A DNA stretch of 64,000 nucleotides, taken from NCBI GenBank assembly GCA_903910555.1, contig CAIVZZ010000013.1, positions 124,001 to 188,000 of the forward strand. The letters run 5' to 3'. The stretch's first letter is position 1. Each line of letters starts with the position of its first letter. Positions 15,663 to 23,406 of the stretch are shown here, one piece after another. The notes beneath the pieces were generated by a model. It saw only the letters and a program-made list of their open reading frames with translations, was not told the origin of the DNA and made no database searches. Source of the DNA: an uncultured Gemmatimonadota bacterium. Lineage in GTDB: Bacteria; Gemmatimonadota; Gemmatimonadetes; Gemmatimonadales; Gemmatimonadaceae. The position numbers and the translations under genes were made by a program.

Positions 15663-16784
15663 CGTCTGCTCCCGTCGTTATTCATGGTCTGTGTCGCGTC
15701 GGCGTTCGTTCCGATGAACGTAGCGCGCGACGCGTCGCTGTACGACTCGATTCGCACAACGCTCGATCGCGCCGTCGCCGACAGCGCCTTCCCCGGCGCG
15801 TATGTGATCGTCGGGACGCACGACCGCGTTCTCGCCAGGTACGGCGCCGGCCATCTGGACTGGGCACCGTCGCCGGTGCCGAACGACAGCACGCTGTGGG
15901 ACATGGCCTCGCTCACGAAAGTCATCGCGATGACGTCATCGATGATGCAACTGGTGGAGCTGCACAAAGTCGAGCTCGACGCACCGGTACAGCGCTACCT
16001 GCCGTCATGGAAGGGCCCAAACAAGGAGAAGGTGACCGTCCGTCATCTGCTGACACATTCGTCCGGCCTTCCTGCGTGGCGCCCGCTCTACAAAGAAACA
16101 TCCGACGCGGATGCCGCTCTGAAACTTGCGTACGCCACACCGCTCGACACGCTCCCTGGAATCCGCATGGTGTACTCCGACATCGGCGGCATTCTCATGG
16201 GCGAAATTGTGCGCGCGGTGAGCGGCGAGCGTCTTGATACGTACTTCGCCACACACATTGCGGTTCCGCTGAACCTGCATGAAACGATGTTTCTCCCGCC
16301 TGCTTCACTGCTGGCGCGGATCGCCCCGACTGAAATAGACCCGTGGCGGCAGCGGCAGCTGCGCGGCGAGGTGCACGACGAAAACGCAGCAGCGCTCGGC
16401 GGCGTTTCCGGCCACGCAGGACTGTTCAGCAGCGCGCGCGATCTCGCGCGGATCGCACAGCTCTATCTCAGCCATGGCGCGCTGAACGGCGTGCGCATTT
16501 GGAAGCCGGCAACGATCGTGCAGTTCGGCACGGTGCAGGACTCGACGTTTTCAAATCGCGCGCTCGGATGGGAAACGCCGACCGGTACCAACTCCGCCGG
16601 CCATCTGATGAAACGCCCTGCGTTCGGGCACACCGGGTTTACGGGAACATCGATTTGGATCGACCCGGCGCACGATCTGTTCATCGTCATGCTGACGAAT
16701 CGCGTGAATCCAACCCGCGCGAACACGAAGCTCACCGCGGTACGGCAGGCGCTGGCTGATTCGATTGTCACTCACACCCGCTGA
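15651..16784 (+). CDS. Serine hydrolase, beta-lactamase/class C fold (AmlB/EstB-like)
   Basis: The 377-residue exported protein has a signal peptide (MKIQRLLPSLFMVCVASAFV). It has the catalytic SLTK (SxxK) in MASLTKVI, YSD at the YxN position and the third motif in FGHTGFTG. This pattern fits class C-like esterases and peptidoglycan-linked hydrolases such as B. subtilis AmlB rather than resistance beta-lactamases. An upstream ATG at 15609 in the same frame gives no good signal peptide, so 15651 is preferred. It is divergent from namZ, with overlapping 5' ends, and is followed 5 bases later by a symporter. Confidence 0.86.
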   Translation: MKIQRLLPSLFMVCVASAFVPMNVARDASLYDSIRTTLDRAVADSAFPGAYVIVGTHDRVLARYGAGHLDWAPSPVPNDSTLWDMASLTKVIAMTSSMMQLVELHKVELDAPVQRYLPSWKGPNKEKVTVRHLLTHSSGLPAWRPLYKETSDADAALKLAYATPLDTLPGIRMVYSDIGGILMGEIVRAVSGERLDTYFATHIAVPLNLHETMFLPPASLLARIAPTEIDPWRQRQLRGEVHDENAAALGGVSGHAGLFSSARDLARIAQLYLSHGALNGVRIWKPATIVQFGTVQDSTFSNRALGWETPTGTNSAGHLMKRPAFGHTGFTGTSIWIDPAHDLFIVMLTNRVNPTRANTKLTAVRQALADSIVTHTR

Positions 16785-16789
16785 GACTC

Positions 16790-18628
16790 GTGCACATTTC
16801 TCCTATTGATTGGGCCATCGTCGCCGCGTACTTCGCGCTCAGCACCGGCATCGGCCTCTATTTCACCAAACGCGGCGGCGAGTCACTCGACCAGTATTTT
16901 CTGAGCGGCCGCCAGGTTCCGTGGTGGCTCGCCGGCGCTGCGATGGTCGCCACGACATTTGCCGCCGACACGCCGCTCGTCGTCACCGGACTCGTCGCGA
17001 CGAAGGGTGTCGCCGGGAACTGGCTCTGGTGGAACTTCGTGATGAGCGGAATGCTCACGGTGTTCTTCTTCGCGCGCTTGTGGCGGAGAGCGAAGGTGAT
17101 GACGGACGTCGAGCTCGCCGAAGTGCGCTACAGCGGGAAACCCGCTGCATTTCTGCGCGGCTTTCGCGCCGTGTATCTCGCGATCCCGATCAACCTGATC
17201 ATCCTCGGCTGGGTCACGCGCGCGATGATCAAGATCCTCACGATCTCGCTCGGGCTGCACAGCGTAGACATCGCCGGGATGACGGTGAACGGCGAAGTGA
17301 TCGCGGTTGGAATTTGCTTTGTGATCACGGTGGCGTACGCCGTCGCCGCGGGAATGTGGGCGGTGCTCTGGACCGACCTCGTCCAGTTCGTCATCAAGAT
17401 GAGCGCGGTCATCATTCTTGCCGTCTACTCGGTGCGGGCGGTCGGCGGCATTGACGTCATGAAAATGAAACTCGCCGAGCATTTTGGAAGCGAGAAAGCC
17501 GCGCTCTCCGTGCTGCCGGTGAGCGTCGGGCCGCTCGGCTTGCATGCGTACGCGTGGATGCCGTTGCTCACGCTTGGCGTGTATCTCAGCGTGCAGTGGT
17601 GGGCGGCGTGGTATCCCGGCGCTGAACCCGGCGGCGGCGGGTATATCGCACAGCGAATTTTCTCTGCGAAGACGGAACGCGACGGCGTGCTTGCGACGTT
17701 GTTTTTCAATATTGCACACTACGCACTGCGTCCATGGCCGTGGATCGTGACGGGATTGGCGACGGTGATCCTGTATCCGCACCTGCAGGACAAAGAGGCC
17801 GGCTACGTGCAGGCGTTCGTCGATTTGCTGCCGACGCCGTGGCGGGGATTCATGCTCGCGGGTTTTGCGGCGGCGTACATGAGCACGGTCGGGACCCATC
17901 TCAATTGGGGCGCGTCGTACCTGGTGAACGACGTGTACAAACGATTTCTGCGGACGAACGAGTCCGAGAAGCATTATGTCGGCGTGAGCAGGCTGACGAC
18001 CGTGCTGCTCTTTCTCGCGTCGATTGGCGTCACGAGCCAATTGTCGAGCGTTGAGAAAGCGTGGGAGCTGCTGCTGGCACTTGGCGCGGGAACCGGGCTC
18101 GTGCTGATCCTGCGCTGGTACTGGTGGCGGATCAACGCATGGAGTGAAATCTCCGCGATGACGGCGAGCTTTATCGTGAGCGTGCTGAGCTTCATCTATG
18201 TGAAGCCAATGTTCGCGCCGGACGACCCTAACGCGACGGCAACGATCATGCTGCTGACCGTCGTGATCAGCACCATCGTCTGGGTATCCGTGACATTCAT
18301 GACGAAGCCCGAACCCGACGAGAAGCTCGACTCGTTCTACCTGCGCGTTCGCCCGGGTGGCCGCGGGTGGGCGACGGTTTCGACGCGGCTCGGCTTTGGC
18401 GTGGAATCAACTCCGGGCGGCGCGCTTGCGTGGACGAACTGGATCGCCGGAATTATCGCCGTGTACGCGACGCTCTTTGGCATCGGCAAAATAATCTTCG
18501 GCTACACCGGCACGGGGCTCACGATGCTCGCAGTCGCGGCGGCGAGCTTCTACTGGATTTCGCGCTCGTTCAGGGACGAACAACCACCGGCGCCGTCCGC
18601 TGCGACGCACCTTCAGGGGCCACAATAA
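16790..18628 (+). CDS. Sodium:solute symporter (SSS family), 612 aa
   Basis: The protein has about 14 hydrophobic segments and the SSS N-terminal pattern: a first helix, then FTKRGGESLDQYFLSGRQVPWWLAGAAM in which the SGR-x-PWW block is typical. GAEPGGGGYIAQRIFSAKTERD matches the helix-7/8 loop. The start is GTG at 16790, 5 bases after the preceding stop, so it is co-transcribed with the beta-lactamase-like gene. Transport of a peptidoglycan-derived sugar or muropeptide is inferred from context. Its last 59 bases overlap the 3' end of an opposite-strand gene. Confidence 0.9.
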   Translation: MHISPIDWAIVAAYFALSTGIGLYFTKRGGESLDQYFLSGRQVPWWLAGAAMVATTFAADTPLVVTGLVATKGVAGNWLWWNFVMSGMLTVFFFARLWRRAKVMTDVELAEVRYSGKPAAFLRGFRAVYLAIPINLIILGWVTRAMIKILTISLGLHSVDIAGMTVNGEVIAVGICFVITVAYAVAAGMWAVLWTDLVQFVIKMSAVIILAVYSVRAVGGIDVMKMKLAEHFGSEKAALSVLPVSVGPLGLHAYAWMPLLTLGVYLSVQWWAAWYPGAEPGGGGYIAQRIFSAKTERDGVLATLFFNIAHYALRPWPWIVTGLATVILYPHLQDKEAGYVQAFVDLLPTPWRGFMLAGFAAAYMSTVGTHLNWGASYLVNDVYKRFLRTNESEKHYVGVSRLTTVLLFLASIGVTSQLSSVEKAWELLLALGAGTGLVLILRWYWWRINAWSEISAMTASFIVSVLSFIYVKPMFAPDDPNATATIMLLTVVISTIVWVSVTFMTKPEPDEKLDSFYLRVRPGGRGWATVSTRLGFGVESTPGGALAWTNWIAGIIAVYATLFGIGKIIFGYTGTGLTMLAVAAASFYWISRSFRDEQPPAPSAATHLQGPQ

Positions 18629-19145
18629 CCGAGAACTCCACCGTCTGCCGCGGCTGCACCGTGATGCCGATGCTTGTCGCGCCCGAGCGCGTGAAGGTGC
18701 TGCCGGTCCAGCCGACTGTAATTGTTTCGCCGCGAAGATCCGGCGAGGTCACGCGCAATTTGTAATCGCCCCAGACGGGGTTCTGCATGGTTATGGTCGC
18801 GGTGCATTCGGTGTCGTCCTGCTTGCCGGATCCGAAGCCGGCGCAGTCGACGCGGCCTTCAACGCCGGGCGACGGGGTAATCGATGTATCGGATCGCGAC
18901 GCGGTGTGTACGCGGCGGCCGTCGGGCGCAATGAGCTCGAGATCGACTGCCGCGACGGCGACGGTGAGTACGCCCGGGCCGAGTCGATCGGTTTGGACGA
19001 TGACCTGTTTGGGCCGTGCCTGGGGCTTTGTGAGTGCTTTCCATGCGAGCGCGGCGCTGCCTGCGAGCACGCCGAGCAGGACCACAAATCGGAGCGCCAT
19101 CCCGGCGCGCCGGAGTGCCCGTTTTCCTTGAGATTCGATTTCCAT
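18570..19145 (-). CDS. Hypothetical membrane-anchored protein with beta-rich exterior
   Basis: The 191-residue protein has one membrane helix (residues about 15-36, MALRFVVLLGVLAGSAALAWKAL) and then an exported domain with many short strands and two cysteines (VDCAGFGSGKQDDTEC) likely disulfide bonded. No family recognised. Its 3' end overlaps the symporter's 3' end by 59 bases on the other strand. The start lies only 66 bases from the divergent erpA start. Confidence 0.65.
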   Translation of the reverse strand: MEIESQGKRALRRAGMALRFVVLLGVLAGSAALAWKALTKPQARPKQVIVQTDRLGPGVLTVAVAAVDLELIAPDGRRVHTASRSDTSITPSPGVEGRVDCAGFGSGKQDDTECTATITMQNPVWGDYKLRVTSPDLRGETITVGWTGSTFTRSGATSIGITVQPRQTVEFSVIVAPEGASQRTAPVVVRP

Positions 19146-19156
19146 TGGTGTATAAT
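19128..19156 (+). promoter_or_regulatory. Sigma70-type promoter for the erpA-like gene
   Basis: TTGAGA at 19128-19133 and a perfect TATAAT at 19151-19156 are separated by exactly 17 bases. Transcription would begin near 19163, giving a leader of about 49 bases. The leader contains AAGGAGGA at 19196-19203, a strong ribosome binding site 8 bases before the ATG at 19212. Confidence 0.75.
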
Positions 19157-19211
19157 TACGGCGTAGTGCGCAGAAGCGCTCGCTAAAGATGCATTAAGGA
19201 GGAATTGCGAT

Positions 19212-19568
19212 ATGAGCACGATGAATCAGACCGAAGTCCAGCTGGTGATGACCCCCGCTGCGGCCGTCGAAGTCCAGAAGTTCATGGTGGCGGAAAATGT
19301 TTCGCCGGATGTCGGCGGACTGCGTGTTTCGGTACAGCCCGGCGGTTGCTCGGGCTTCAAATACAGCCTGTTGATCGAAGACAAGCCGGCGGACGATGAT
19401 ACGATCGTCCCGCAGGACGGGTTCAACGTGTTCGTTGATCCGTTCTCGATGCAGTACCTGGGCGGCATGACGGTGGATTACGTCACGTCGATGCAGGGTT
19501 CGGGCTTCACCTTCAAGAACCCGAATGCGACCGGCGGCTGCGGTTGCGGCAGTTCTTTCTCGGCATAA
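19212..19568 (+). CDS. erpA: Iron-sulfur cluster assembly accessory protein (IscA/ErpA/SufA type)
   Basis: The 118-residue A-type carrier binds and delivers Fe-S clusters. It shows the three conserved cysteines: Cys in QPGGCSGFKY (near residue 46) and the C-terminal GCGCGSSF pair, together with VDPFSMQYLGGMTVDYV. Length fits the family. It has its own strong promoter and Shine-Dalgarno site, unlike its coupled neighbours. It precedes a second symporter gene by 15 bases, so it may be expressed with it. Assignment to ErpA rather than SufA or IscA is a choice by similarity. Confidence 0.92.
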   Translation: MSTMNQTEVQLVMTPAAAVEVQKFMVAENVSPDVGGLRVSVQPGGCSGFKYSLLIEDKPADDDTIVPQDGFNVFVDPFSMQYLGGMTVDYVTSMQGSGFTFKNPNATGGCGCGSSFSA

Positions 19569-19583
19569 GCCGGAAATAAGAGC

Positions 19584-21095
19584 TTGCCGGCGAGCGGGTT
19601 TGGCGCCGTAGACTTCGCGGTCCTCGTCGCATACCTCGCCGGCACCACTCTTCTCGGAGTGTGGCTGGGCAGAAATCAAAAAAGCTCGCAACAATATTTT
19701 ATAGCTGACCGCTCACTGCCATGGTGGGCGGTCATGTTTTCTATAGTGGCCTCCGAGACGAGCGCGCTCACGTTCATCTCGATTCCGGGGCTCGCGTACA
19801 CCGGCAACCTCGGATTTCTGCAGGTCGCCGCCGGATACATCGTCGGCCGGATTGTGGTCGCGCGCGTGTTATTGCCGCGCTATTTCGCGGGCGATCTCGT
19901 CACCGCGTACACGCTGCTCGAGACGCGCTTCGGACCCGAGACGCGGCGGTTCGCATCGATTGTGTTCATGGCGACGCGTGCGATGGCGGACTCGGTTCGC
20001 GTGTTTGCCACCGCGATTCCGATCGCGTTGATCATGGGGCCGGTGCTGCCGCGCGAGTATCTCATGCCGGCGGCGATTCTCGTGCTTGGCGCGCTCACGA
20101 TTTTCTATACGTGGCGCGGAGGGATGCGCGCAGTCGTGTGGACGGAGCTGCTGCAGGCGGCGATTTATGTGACCGGCGGCATTTGCGCGGTCGTGCTGCT
20201 CGGCAATGCTGTGCGCGGCGGATGGGGCGCGATTTTGTCGTCGGCGGACGCGGCCGGGAAATTGAAAGCGGTGAGTTTGTACACCGGATTCGATCAACCG
20301 CATACGATATTCGCCGGACTAATTGGCGGCGGATTTCTTGCGATGGCATCGCACGGCACCGATCAGCTGATTGTGCAGCGGCTGCTCTGCGCGAAGTCGC
20401 TCAAGGATGCGCAGCGCGCGATCATCGGCAGCGGCATCGCGGTGTTTGTGCAGTTCACACTTTTTCTCGCGGTGGGACTCGGGCTCTGGGCCCTGTATGC
20501 CGGGCGGACGTTCACAACGCCCGACGCGATTTTCCCGACGTTCATCGTCGAGCGGATGCCGCATGGGCTGCTCGGTTTGATTGTCGCGGCGATCGTCGCG
20601 GCAACGATGAGCACGCACTCGGGAGCTATCAACTCGCTCGCCGCGGCGACGACAATGGACATCTGGGTGCCGCTCACGCGCCGCACGCCCGGCGATGCGG
20701 CCACCTACCGCGCCGGACGGCTGTTCGCCCTCATGTGGGGCGTTGTGCTGACCGGTGGCGCCCTGCTCTACCCCGAGAGCCGCACACCGGTGGTGGTGGT
20801 CGCACTTTCGATTGCGTCGTTCACCTACGGCGCGCTGCTCGGCGCGTTTTTTCTCGGGATTTACAACGTGCGCGCGAAGCAGCGCGACGCGATACTGGGG
20901 ATGTCGATCGGCATCGTCGTCATGGCGGCGGTGGTGTTCGCAAAGCAACTGTCAGAGGGGTTTCCCGCGCTCGCTCCGGTGCTCGGCCCGCTCGCCAACA
21001 TCGCGTGGCCGTGGTATGTACTTATCGGTACGACGATCACACTCTTTGCGGGCACGCTGTCCGCGATGCGGAATCCTGTAATCAGGCTGAGCTGA
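19584..21095 (+). CDS. Sodium:solute symporter (SSS family), 503 aa
   Basis: The protein has about 13 hydrophobic segments and the SSS pattern SSQQYFIADRSLPWWAVMFSIVASETSALTF followed by PGLAYTGNLGF. GTDQLIVQRLLCAKSLKDAQRA is the conserved mid-protein block. The start is TTG at 19584 (LPASGFGAVDF) after erpA. It is not a duplicate of the 612-residue symporter: the length and C-terminus differ. Substrate unknown; nearby sugar kinase and muramidase genes suggest an amino sugar. Confidence 0.88.
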   Translation: MPASGFGAVDFAVLVAYLAGTTLLGVWLGRNQKSSQQYFIADRSLPWWAVMFSIVASETSALTFISIPGLAYTGNLGFLQVAAGYIVGRIVVARVLLPRYFAGDLVTAYTLLETRFGPETRRFASIVFMATRAMADSVRVFATAIPIALIMGPVLPREYLMPAAILVLGALTIFYTWRGGMRAVVWTELLQAAIYVTGGICAVVLLGNAVRGGWGAILSSADAAGKLKAVSLYTGFDQPHTIFAGLIGGGFLAMASHGTDQLIVQRLLCAKSLKDAQRAIIGSGIAVFVQFTLFLAVGLGLWALYAGRTFTTPDAIFPTFIVERMPHGLLGLIVAAIVAATMSTHSGAINSLAAATTMDIWVPLTRRTPGDAATYRAGRLFALMWGVVLTGGALLYPESRTPVVVVALSIASFTYGALLGAFFLGIYNVRAKQRDAILGMSIGIVVMAAVVFAKQLSEGFPALAPVLGPLANIAWPWYVLIGTTITLFAGTLSAMRNPVIRLS

Positions 21096-21096
21096 C

Positions 21097-21996
21097 ATGT
21101 CACTCCGAGAGTGGCTGGGCTGGAAGCTTGTTGGGTCGGCGGGGCGGCGTGAGCTGCTCGAAGCGCGCCTCCCACAGGGGCGGATGCAATCGGAATCGAA
21201 CGCCGCGAAGCCGGTGTCCGACCTGAACGCATGCGAGTTCAAAGTCTTCTCCCAGTTTGGCGAAGACGGAATTATTCAGCGATTGGTTCGATACCTGCCG
21301 GTTGAACACCGGACGTTCATCGAGTTTGGTGTCGAGAATTTCGCAGAATCGAACTGCCGGTTTTTGATGATGAACGACAATTGGCGCGGCTTCGTGATGG
21401 ACGGATCGGCGAAGCAGATCGAGCGCATCCATCGCCTCCCCGACATTTGGAAGTACGATCTCAGCACGAAGGCCGCGTTCATCACGAGCGAGAATGTGAA
21501 CGACCTGCTGACGTCCAGCGGGTTCGATTCGGATCTCGGGATTCTCTCGATCGATGTCGACGGGAACGACTGCCGCATCCTCGAGGCCGTCGACGCGATG
21601 CGCCCGCGGATTTTGATCGTCGAGTACAACGCGCTGTTCGGCGCAGCGCGAAATATCACCGTGCCGTATGACGCCGCGTTCGAAAAGTTCGGCGCGCATT
21701 ATTCGGGGCTGTACTTTGGCGCATCGCTCGGTGCGCTCGCGGCCGTTGCCGCAAAGAAAGGCTACTCGCTCGTCGCGACGGAGAGCTCCGGCGTGAACGC
21801 ATTCTTCGTTCGCAATGACCTCATGGACGCGGCGTTGACGGCGTGCACCGTTGCCGACGGCTTTCACGAGACGAACGTGCGACAGAGCCGCGGCCGCGAT
21901 GGGAAGCTCGACTATCTCAACCGCAAGGGGCAATCGACGGCAATCCGCGGGATGCCGGTGCTGAACATCGACACCGGCGCGGTCGAAGGATTCTGA
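21097..21996 (+). CDS. FkbM-like methyltransferase-fold protein
   Basis: The 299-residue protein begins 1 base after the symporter stop. It has TFIEFGVENFAESNCRFL and WRGFVMDGSAKQIERI at the position of SAM-binding motif I and the acidic strand. LGILSIDVDGNDCRILEAVDAMRPRILIVEYN matches the FkbM/class I methyltransferase core (DIDGxD, then IEYN). No signal peptide or membrane helix is seen. A methyl acceptor cannot be inferred; activity itself is inference from the fold motifs. Confidence 0.6.
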   Translation: MSLREWLGWKLVGSAGRRELLEARLPQGRMQSESNAAKPVSDLNACEFKVFSQFGEDGIIQRLVRYLPVEHRTFIEFGVENFAESNCRFLMMNDNWRGFVMDGSAKQIERIHRLPDIWKYDLSTKAAFITSENVNDLLTSSGFDSDLGILSIDVDGNDCRILEAVDAMRPRILIVEYNALFGAARNITVPYDAAFEKFGAHYSGLYFGASLGALAAVAAKKGYSLVATESSGVNAFFVRNDLMDAALTACTVADGFHETNVRQSRGRDGKLDYLNRKGQSTAIRGMPVLNIDTGAVEGF

Positions 21997-22040
21997 ATCG
22001 CGTTGCAAAAACGCCCGCACCCATTTTGCTTTCTTCGCAC

Positions 22041-22967
22041 ATGACAAACATCGTGGTGGGAGTCGACGGCGGCGCATCGAAGACGCGCGTCATCGTGGCG
22101 GACGGAACGGGCGCTGAACTCGCGTCGGTGATTGGTGCGGCGAGTGCCGTGCGTCCCGGCGAGGCAGATCAGTCCGCAGAGATCATCGCACAGCTCGTGG
22201 CCGAGGCGCTCGCGGCATGCGAGATGAGTGAGGAAATGCCGTCGGCGCTCTGTGTCGGCGTGGCCGGGGTCGGACGCGACGACGAGTACTCCGCATTCGA
22301 AGACGCGATGTCGAAGCGCTCGCTGGCAGACGAACTCGTTGTTCTTCCCGACGCCGTTATCGCGTTGAACGATGCGTTCGGCGAGGAGGCCGGCATCGTG
22401 CTGATTTCCGGCACTGGTTCGATGGCGTATGGTCGCGGGCCGAGCCAGAAGATGGCGCGCTGCGGCGGATGGGGTCCTGTGTGCGGCGACGAGGGGAGCG
22501 GTGCGTGGATCGGCCGTAAGACCTTGAGCGTGATCACCGGCTCGGCGGACGGTCGTGAGCCGGAGACCGGCTTGCTCGGCGCGATTCTCACGCATCTCGA
22601 GCTGGAGAGCCCGGACGAGCTGATCCCGTGGGCCGCGGCTGCGACGTCGCGCGATTTCGCGCAGCTCGCACTGCCGGTGATGACTGTTGCGGCGACGGGC
22701 GATATGCGCGCGAACGCACTCTGCACGCTCGCGACAGAAGAGTTGGTGGTGCATGTGCGCACGCTGGCGCGGCAGCTGTTCACGGATGAGCGCGCAGCCG
22801 TTCCGGTGGCGCTCGCGGGTGGAATGCTCGGTCGCGGCAGCTGGCTCAGGAAGCTGGTTGAGCTGCGGCTCAAGAGCGCCGTGCCGGGGATGGTGCTGCA
22901 CGCCGATGAGGTTGTACCGGCGCGTGGCGCGGTGAAGACTGCGCTGGGGTTGCTCGCGCGCGCTTAG
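22041..22967 (+). CDS. BadF/BadG/BcrA/BcrD-type sugar kinase (N-acetylglucosamine or MurNAc kinase-like)
   Basis: The 308-residue ASKHA-fold kinase has phosphate-1 VGVDGGASKTR, a phosphate-2/GTGS segment LISGTGSMAYGR, and CGGWGPVCGDEGSGAWIGRK, the block typical of NagK and of the amino sugar kinase MurK. The ATG at 22041 is chosen because it begins the conserved strand; a longer open frame upstream overlaps the previous gene out of frame. It should phosphorylate an amino sugar with ATP in the cytoplasm. Placement near namZ and two symporters suggests salvage of GlcNAc or MurNAc; no MurQ is seen in the window. Confidence 0.83.
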   Translation: MTNIVVGVDGGASKTRVIVADGTGAELASVIGAASAVRPGEADQSAEIIAQLVAEALAACEMSEEMPSALCVGVAGVGRDDEYSAFEDAMSKRSLADELVVLPDAVIALNDAFGEEAGIVLISGTGSMAYGRGPSQKMARCGGWGPVCGDEGSGAWIGRKTLSVITGSADGREPETGLLGAILTHLELESPDELIPWAAAATSRDFAQLALPVMTVAATGDMRANALCTLATEELVVHVRTLARQLFTDERAAVPVALAGGMLGRGSWLRKLVELRLKSAVPGMVLHADEVVPARGAVKTALGLLARA

Positions 22968-23386
22968 CGCTTGCTTAGGCTGAGGTGGTCGTCATCGGCC
23001 CAACGGTCGACGCATCTCGTCCCCGCTTTTGCCGAAATGCCCACGTCCCACTTCTTCTCGTCGTGTAGGTAACGCACCGTCAGGTCGCATGTTCCCATCA
23101 CGAGCGTGCGCGGTTTGCCGCTGGGAAGATCCTCGGCCTCGCACTCCACGACCCAGATGTTGTTGGTGCTCGAGTTGAGATGGCAGTAGACCCTCTCGAG
23201 GTCCATCACGTCCGTCCCGACTTGCATCGCGTAGCCCGTGATCGTGAGGATGCGTTCGCTCGTCCCGACGTGCGCTGTTCCCGGAAGCTGAACGACCGGG
23301 GGCTTTGCTCGCGTGGATTGCGCGGCGAGAGGAACGGCGACCGGAGTGGCTGCGCCGATAACGAGTAGCAGCAGTGCAATTCGCAT
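22964..23386 (-). CDS. Hypothetical exported protein
   Basis: The roughly 140-residue protein has a signal peptide (MRIALLLLVIGAATPVAVPLAAQ) and a mature domain with four cysteines (VYCHLN, VVECEA, GTCDLTV, TRCVDRW) that could form two disulfides. ATG at 23386 is preferred over one 15 bases earlier because it begins the signal sequence directly. Its stop codon overlaps the stop of the convergent kinase gene. Function unknown. Confidence 0.62.
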   Translation of the reverse strand: MRIALLLLVIGAATPVAVPLAAQSTRAKPPVVQLPGTAHVGTSERILTITGYAMQVGTDVMDLERVYCHLNSSTNNIWVVECEAEDLPSGKPRTLVMGTCDLTVRYLHDEKKWDVGISAKAGTRCVDRWADDDHLSLSKR

Positions 23387-23406
23387 CGGCGCGGCCTCCA
23401 TGATCG

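Noticed and set aside
15651-16784. An antibiotic-resistance beta-lactamase
   Set aside because: The third motif is HTG and the locus is wall-sugar salvage; class C-like esterase or AmlB-like function is more likely than drug resistance.
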